DNA of 38,904 nt from assembly GCA_902797505.1 (NCBI GenBank), contig CADBSW010000001.1, positions 1 to 38,904 on the forward strand, read 5' to 3'. Under the pieces are notes generated by a model. The model was not told the origin of the DNA. It saw only the letters and a program-made list of their open reading frames with translations, and searched no databases. The translations under genes and the position numbers were made by a program. Positions within the stretch are counted from its first letter, which is position 1. The number at the start of each line of letters is the position of its first letter. This document shows positions 34,698 through 38,904 of the stretch, piece by piece. Source of the DNA: an uncultured Prevotellaceae bacterium (GTDB taxonomy: Bacteria; Bacteroidota; Bacteroidia; Bacteroidales; Bacteroidaceae).

Positions 34698-34731
34698 AAA
34701 AAGAGGAATGATTTAATTCATTCCTCTTTTT
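34698..34731. terminator. Bidirectional terminator between GH94 and lipoprotein genes
   Basis: AAAAGAGGAATGA (34699-34711) pairs perfectly with TCATTCCTCTTTT (34718-34730), and the flanking A/T adds a pair. It has T runs on both strands, so it should terminate both convergent genes. Confidence 0.92.
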
Positions 34732-34751
34732 ATAATATCAGATGAATAATA

Positions 34752-35408
34752 TTAGAGTCCTAATTTCTTTGCTGCGTTACCTACAGCCTTGCTTGCCTCG
34801 TCGGCAGCCTTCTTCTGTGCGTTGTCAACAGCCTCGTTGGCTTTCTTCTGAGCAGCATCCAGAACGTCAGCACCCTTCTTCTGAACATCATTAACAGCGT
34901 CGGCAGCCTTCTCCTTGGCAGCGTCTACAGCACCCTCAGCGGCATCCTTCACACCCTCTGCAGCACCTTCAACAGCCTCTTTGCCGGCATTCAGGTATTC
35001 AGAAAGACCTTCTACCACATTGTCAACAGGAGCGTCTGTGAAAGCAGCCAGAGCAGTAGATACTGCGGCATTGCTACCAACAACAGCCTTTACCTTCTCT
35101 GCATTCTCCTTCAAGAAGTTCTGAACCTTGGTAAGATACTCCTTGGCAATCTCTGGATTCTTAGCGAAAAACTCGGCAGCCTTAGCCTTAACAGCCTCAA
35201 CGATTTCCTGAAGCTTGTTAGCGTCCTTAGCCTCGATACCCTCAGTGAGCTTGGTGATCATCTCATCAACAGATGCGTTAGCCTCCTCTACGAGTGCGGC
35301 AGAGTCAACAACTACTTCGTCTACAGGAGCGGCATCCTTTGCCTTGTTACCACAACTTGCGAATGAAATAGCTACTGCTGCAAAAGCCAAAAATAATACT
35401 TTCTTCAT
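34752..35408 (-). CDS. LEA-like repetitive lipoprotein
   Basis: This 218-residue lipoprotein opens with MKKVLFLAFAAVAISFASCGNK and the lipobox Cys at residue 19. The mature protein is almost wholly Ala, Lys, Glu, Asp and Val. From about residue 140 it consists of short amphipathic repeats (EGVKDAAEGAVDAAKEKA, DVQKKGADVLDAAQKKA, DNAQKKAADEASKA) with a near 11-residue period. This is the look of group 3 late-embryogenesis-abundant or apolipoprotein-like helices. Such proteins are largely disordered and helical on membranes or when dry. A role in envelope stabilisation or stress is only an inference. Codon use is strongly biased (AAG, GAG, GCA/GCC), suggesting high expression. It has its own promoter. 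Confidence 0.8.
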   Translation of the reverse strand: MKKVLFLAFAAVAISFASCGNKAKDAAPVDEVVVDSAALVEEANASVDEMITKLTEGIEAKDANKLQEIVEAVKAKAAEFFAKNPEIAKEYLTKVQNFLKENAEKVKAVVGSNAAVSTALAAFTDAPVDNVVEGLSEYLNAGKEAVEGAAEGVKDAAEGAVDAAKEKAADAVNDVQKKGADVLDAAQKKANEAVDNAQKKAADEASKAVGNAAKKLGL

Positions 35409-35450
35409 GTTTAATAGAATTTAGTTAATAATTATGTTTATAAACCGGGT

Positions 35451-35458
35451 CAAAGATA
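35451..35458 (-). promoter_or_regulatory. -7 box of the LEA-like lipoprotein gene
   Basis: TATCTTTG on the minus strand, 43 bp before the start. The -33 region is occupied by the perfect dyad AATGTTGT-N11-ACAACATT (35472-35498), which could be a binding site. Confidence 0.6.
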
Positions 35459-35612
35459 GATTATTTCCGTGAATGTTGTTTTTTTCTTTGACAACATTTA
35501 ACTAAAATATTCTTTATGGACATGTTCTTTTCATGTTATCTCTACGATGCAATGGTGTTGTAAAAATACGTTAAATAATGTATGGATGCATAGTAAATCC
35601 CTTTTTTATATT

Positions 35613-35620
35613 TAAATTTG
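35613..35620 (+). promoter_or_regulatory. Possible -7 box of the secreted-protein pair
   Basis: TAAATTTG fits TAnnTTTG, 39 bp before ATG 35660. No good -33 element is seen. The rest of the divergent gap (35409-35659) is AT-rich. Confidence 0.45.
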
Positions 35621-35659
35621 TGCAAATAATTTATATAACTACTAAATCATTGTGCCAAT

Positions 35660-36304
35660 ATGAAAAAACTGTTTGTAATTGCTTGTCTGTTAATGGGGGT
35701 ATGTGTACAGTCTGACGCCCAAGTGTTGAAAAAGTTAGAGAATGCCATTAATAAAATGGTAAACGCCACAGAGAATGTGAAGAAAATGGTCAATGGCGAT
35801 AAACAATCTACGACTAAGTCTGCTAATACGAAAACGCAGTCTGCTGGATCTCAGGCTCCCCAGACGATCCGCATCTCATCAACTCCGGCAGCAACTAATA
35901 ACCCATTGGTGGTGGATAATCTGGGTATTGCCGGAATCGTGTTGGGCGGCAAGATGAGTAGTGTGCCTAAGTCTGTGCCCGGACTCTACGCCAAATACAC
36001 CGAAACGATCATGGGAGAGGAAGGAACCTCGTATGAGTGTTGGAATGCTCAGGGTGAACTACTTATGAATGTTGACGACCAGAATGAGGATGGTATCATC
36101 GACCGTATCTATATCATGGTGAAGGGAGTGAAGATCGCCAATACTAATATAGAGATAGGTGTACCTTTTGCTAAGATCGTCAATACACCCGGACTGGTGA
36201 AGACCAAGGATGAGTATGGCAATGAACTCTATCTGTATAAGAAACGTTATGAGGTGCAGGAAGAAGTGGACAGCCATACGGTATACGCCATCCATATCTA
36301 TTAA
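35660..36304 (+). CDS. Secreted protein sharing a domain with the downstream caspase-fold protein
   Basis: This 214-residue protein has a Sec signal peptide, MKKLFVIACLLMGVCVQSDAQ. Residues ~22-85 are low-complexity, rich in Lys, Asn, Ser, Thr and Gln. From about residue 90 a folded module begins (LGIAGIVLGGKMSSVPKSVPGLYAKY), followed by YECWNAQGELLMNVDDQNEDGIIDRIYIMVKGVKIANTNIEIGVPFAKIV. The same order occurs at the start of the next gene product (LGPVKLGASLDNIPDTYPGLYASKG, VFRAFVGEDKIVNLIAIV, HVGMKKAEIARI), so the module is shared. I recognise no named family. The gap to the next gene is 70 bp with no terminator, so the two are probably co-transcribed. Confidence 0.75.
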   Translation: MKKLFVIACLLMGVCVQSDAQVLKKLENAINKMVNATENVKKMVNGDKQSTTKSANTKTQSAGSQAPQTIRISSTPAATNNPLVVDNLGIAGIVLGGKMSSVPKSVPGLYAKYTETIMGEEGTSYECWNAQGELLMNVDDQNEDGIIDRIYIMVKGVKIANTNIEIGVPFAKIVNTPGLVKTKDEYGNELYLYKKRYEVQEEVDSHTVYAIHIY

Positions 36305-36374
36305 TTAGGCATATAGCATTTGTTGACAGGCTCTGCCGATGGTGTACCTGTATCCACCTATTAATAATATTTAT

Positions 36375-38390
36375 ATGAGAAAGACCAGACTGTTATTATT
36401 CATTTTGCTGATACAAGTGAGTATTGGCATCCGTGCTCAAGATAATATCCTGACCACGGAAGGCTTAGGGCCAGTAAAACTGGGTGCGTCGCTGGATAAT
36501 ATTCCTGATACTTACCCAGGATTGTATGCCAGCAAGGGGATGGAGCGCGACGAGACTGTATTCTTCGATGAGAATAAGCAGGAGGTCTTCCGGGCGTTTG
36601 TTGGCGAAGATAAGATAGTAAACTTGATAGCTATTGTCTCCCCGAATATTCTAACCCCCGAGGGTGCCCATGTGGGCATGAAAAAGGCAGAGATTGCCCG
36701 TATTGCGGGAGCTATCTATATTCAGCCGGATCCTTATGCTGACTTTCCCCATGACAGCTACGATCTTTTCGGTATCACCCTGCTGATGGACTGGGAAGAT
36801 CAGGGTGTTGTGACAGAGATGACAGTGACAAATATACCAGATGATTTCGATCAGGGCATTGAGAATGAAGAACAGGTACATCAAAACGTCAAGAAGATTT
36901 TCAAGAGAACGCGTCGTTTTAGAGACATCTTACAACTTCTTATGGAGCTAAGACGTTTGGATCATGTCAGCAATGTCTATGCACAAGGTAACAATATCTA
37001 TATGGATATTGAGGGATTCGGCACGGTTTCATATTCTCACGACCCAGATCAAGATCTGAATAATATGGAAGAACTCCTAAAGGAGTTGCGTCGTATTGAA
37101 GGTCCATTCCCCAACAGGAGCAAATACAATGATGCGGTCATAGCTTTCCAAATGGAGAATGATGATTACTTTTCTAAAGAGATGAAATCTTTAAAAGAGT
37201 CTGCCGCATTTATGTTTGAAAACGGTGGATATAATAAGGTTACTTTTGCAGAACCTACCGTTAATTTCTTCCTTAATGATTTGTTCAACCATACTCTTGT
37301 TTTTCTACATACCCATGGGGGCTTTGATGGTAAACGACACTGGTTGGCTACATCCGAAAAGATAACCAACAAGAAGTTACTTTTAACGAAATACAAAAAT
37401 TCCATCAATAATAATCTCATTTCCCTGCGTTATGAGTGCCATGAAACGCACGATGGTGTTGATATATCTGTTCCTTATGTCAATGTTTCTGAGAATCTGA
37501 TCTTTATGGCCAGGAATCAATTCGCTTTTCGAGCTCCTGTAATCGTCTATAATACAGCATGTCATTCTATGGAGGGATCCTATAGTATGGCGGAGGCTTT
37601 TAGGGAAAAAGGTGCTTATCTATATCTTGGGTATAATAAGGAAGAAAATGTAGGTTTAATAGGAGGGTTGCAGTTTTTCGGTCGTCTGCTTTCTGGTATG
37701 AGCGTTGAGGGTGCACTGAAGAGTTTAGACAAAGGAGTAGTAGAAAATAATCATATCAATACTCATGGAGTTCCAGTAACGGCAAACTTGCTCTTTTCCC
37801 CCCAAACAGACACCCATCAATTTGAGATTTTCAAAGATCAGGTATATGTAAGACCTGAACTATTAGAAGAGTATAAGTTTTATTTTAGTAAAGAACCGGT
37901 CAAATACCATGGGAGAGATACTAATGGGAAGGATATAGTAGGTGTCGATCAGCTTATTCACCTTCAATTTACTGGTAGGATGCCATTAAATTGGTTCGAC
38001 TATCCCTCAAAACAGTTTAATAAAGCCAAAAATAAGGCATTTGGTGAAATTCCTTTAGAATACGGGTTTCAGTTATGTAAAGACAATATATTTGAAAAAG
38101 GAACGTATGCTACCTTTGTTGCCCCAATCGGAGAACCATATGTTGTTAATGATGTCGACAACGGATATACATACATAAATGTCAAAAGTGAATATCATGA
38201 TGGAATAGTTACTTTTACTATGTCACTCAATTTCCCTGTCAATAACATTTTCTGGGATAAAACAAAAGAACATTTTTTTTTACGTCCTGTCGTTTATGAT
38301 CGAACAACAAAGAAATTTACCCCTGGCGGAATAAAACGACTATACAAGACTGGTGGCCCCAGCGACCCGAATTTGAAAAATAAAAGATAA
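36375..38390 (+). CDS. Putative secreted caspase-fold (CHAT/C11-like) protease
   Basis: This 671-residue protein starts with a signal peptide (MRKTRLLLFILLIQVSIGIRAQ). Residues ~25-160 repeat the module of the preceding gene product. A helical region follows. Residues ~295-460 look like a caspase-fold protease: hydrophobic strand LVFLHTHGGFDG with His312/His314, and strand APVIVYNTACHSMEGSYSMAEAFREKGAYLYLGY with Cys396. Then comes GLQFFGRLLSGMSVEGALKSL, which resembles the C-terminal helix pattern of CHAT domains. About 200 further residues form a beta-rich C-terminus. The protease call rests on the His/Cys pattern and is not proved. A TTG or ATG further upstream (36339) precedes the signal peptide and is rejected. 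The second half is visibly more AT-rich than its neighbours, which may mark transfer. Confidence 0.62.
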   Translation: MRKTRLLLFILLIQVSIGIRAQDNILTTEGLGPVKLGASLDNIPDTYPGLYASKGMERDETVFFDENKQEVFRAFVGEDKIVNLIAIVSPNILTPEGAHVGMKKAEIARIAGAIYIQPDPYADFPHDSYDLFGITLLMDWEDQGVVTEMTVTNIPDDFDQGIENEEQVHQNVKKIFKRTRRFRDILQLLMELRRLDHVSNVYAQGNNIYMDIEGFGTVSYSHDPDQDLNNMEELLKELRRIEGPFPNRSKYNDAVIAFQMENDDYFSKEMKSLKESAAFMFENGGYNKVTFAEPTVNFFLNDLFNHTLVFLHTHGGFDGKRHWLATSEKITNKKLLLTKYKNSINNNLISLRYECHETHDGVDISVPYVNVSENLIFMARNQFAFRAPVIVYNTACHSMEGSYSMAEAFREKGAYLYLGYNKEENVGLIGGLQFFGRLLSGMSVEGALKSLDKGVVENNHINTHGVPVTANLLFSPQTDTHQFEIFKDQVYVRPELLEEYKFYFSKEPVKYHGRDTNGKDIVGVDQLIHLQFTGRMPLNWFDYPSKQFNKAKNKAFGEIPLEYGFQLCKDNIFEKGTYATFVAPIGEPYVVNDVDNGYTYINVKSEYHDGIVTFTMSLNFPVNNIFWDKTKEHFFLRPVVYDRTTKKFTPGGIKRLYKTGGPSDPNLKNKR

Positions 38391-38407
38391 AGAATAACAT
38401 GATCAAA

Positions 38408-38555
38408 TGGGGACGGAGCTGAAATGATCCATTCTTTCGATATTTACTGAAGTTAATAACAAAAAGTCAAGTCAACTATATTCTATCAACAAAGAAAGAA
38501 GGAGAAGATGATATTATTGCTGAAGAAAAAACGGATCATTTCAGAACCGTCCCCA
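38408..38555. mobile_element. 148-bp inverted-repeat element (REP/MITE-like)
   Basis: Terminal sequences TGGGGACGG..CTGAAATGATCC (38408-38430) and GGATCATTTCAG..CCGTCCCCA (38533-38555) are inverted repeats, 20 of 22 internal positions identical, and similarity continues inward for about 8 bp. The interior is AT-rich and has no transposase. GGGGACGG ends resemble, from memory, those of small elements moved by Y1 (RayT/IS200-like) transposases. The element begins 18 bp after the protease-like gene and covers the 3' end of the truncated Abi gene. Confidence 0.6.
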
Positions 38556-38904
38556 GGTGATTCAGTCGGGTCGGTCATCCAAAAGGGATTCCCTGTTTCA
38601 TGGCTCGTTATGTTGACAATGGCACTACGGACGGCTATCTCAATCTTCTCAATCTCGTTGAACATCAACAGGCGAAGATGCCTGTCGAAGCGATACATGT
38701 CCAAGGCTTGATTGAACGTGGCTTCTGATTTGAAAACATGATTCTCCTTCTGTGTTGTCAAAAGAGGATAGAGATAAGCACTAAATCTGTAATAACCGAT
38801 GTGGCGGAGGTAGTTCTCCGTCCGTGTGACATTCTCAACGTGGAGTCCACGAGATTGAAGCAATGTCACCAGTTGAGCTGGCGATGAGTATGTCTTTGTA
38901 TAAC
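38486..38904 (-). pseudogene. Abi-family gene remnant, 3'-truncated (5' end outside window)
   Basis: The minus-strand frame is open to the window edge. About 115 residues match the N-terminal half of Abi_2/AbiD/F-type abortive infection proteins: LLQSRGLHVENVTRTENYLRHIGYYRFSAYLYPL, then LDMYRFDRHLRLLMFNEIEKIEIAVRSAIVN and GNPFWMTDP. Homologues are around 300 residues. Here the match stops at MTDP, exactly where the inverted-repeat element begins, and about 30 unrelated residues lead to a stop inside the element. The product therefore lacks the second half of the family. In such HEPN-like proteins an Arg-His pair is catalytic. Arg and His occur in RSAIVNITSH, but the domain is incomplete. Loss of function is likely. 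Confidence 0.72.

Noticed and set aside
38595..38640. Active HEPN RNase site in the Abi gene
   Set aside because: Arg and His are present (R-x8-H) but the spacing is not the usual one and the second half of the protein is missing, so no activity is claimed.

Overview
This 38.9 kb window looks like chromosomal DNA of a Bacteroidales bacterium, most likely Prevotellaceae. The grounds are Bacteroidetes-type promoters (TTTG, 18-20 bp, TAnnTTTG) in front of many genes, start codons that mostly lack a strong Shine-Dalgarno sequence, and families typical of the phylum: DUF5686, Porin_10, DUF4468, DUF4293, the Bacteroidetes form of RNA polymerase omega, and a fused aspartokinase/homoserine dehydrogenase. 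Most of the window is ordinary housekeeping sequence. The last ~4 kb and several intergenic regions are not.

Layout. 1-1.5 kb: the 3' end of a DUF5686 outer-membrane protein and a HAD hydrolase, closed by a perfect hairpin terminator. 1.6-4.7 kb: a LacI-family regulator with a PurR-like operator in its own promoter, the RNase P RNA gene rnpB, and a YihY/BrkB membrane protein. 4.9-9.9 kb (minus strand): a complete threonine operon thrA - phosphoglycerate-mutase-like homoserine kinase - thrC. 9.94-10.38 kb: a divergent intergenic region with two different arrays of three short palindromes, both spaced exactly 22 bp centre to centre. 10.4-15.7 kb (plus): an FAD-dependent dehydrogenase, pheT, a YebC-family protein and a TSCPD protein. 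15.7-18.6 kb: a small lipoprotein (minus), lepA and a Crp/Fnr regulator (plus). 18.65-22.0 kb (minus): two tandem acyl-CoA synthetase paralogues behind a promoter covered by two identical-length dyads. 22.2-30.1 kb (minus): LolC/E-like permease, class I/II aminotransferase, Porin_10 protein, a small membrane protein, a DUF4468 protein and uvrB. 30.2-31.9 kb (plus): bamD, rpoZ-like omega and a DUF4293 membrane protein, ending in a classic terminator. 32.2-34.6 kb: a GH94 cellobiose-phosphorylase-like enzyme. 34.75-35.4 kb (minus): an alanine/lysine-rich LEA-like lipoprotein. 35.66-38.39 kb (plus): two secreted proteins sharing a domain, the second carrying a caspase-fold (CHAT/C11-like) His/Cys signature. 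38.4-38.9 kb: a 148-bp inverted-repeat element abutting a truncated Abi-family gene.

The best candidates for something undescribed are (i) the two 22-bp-phased palindrome triplets upstream of thrA, (ii) the secreted protein pair at 35.66-38.39 kb, in which a putative caspase-fold protease and a smaller partner share an N-terminal module, and (iii) the double TGCACA dyad on the acyl-CoA synthetase promoter. All functional statements are from reading the sequence and recalled family knowledge. No database search was run.
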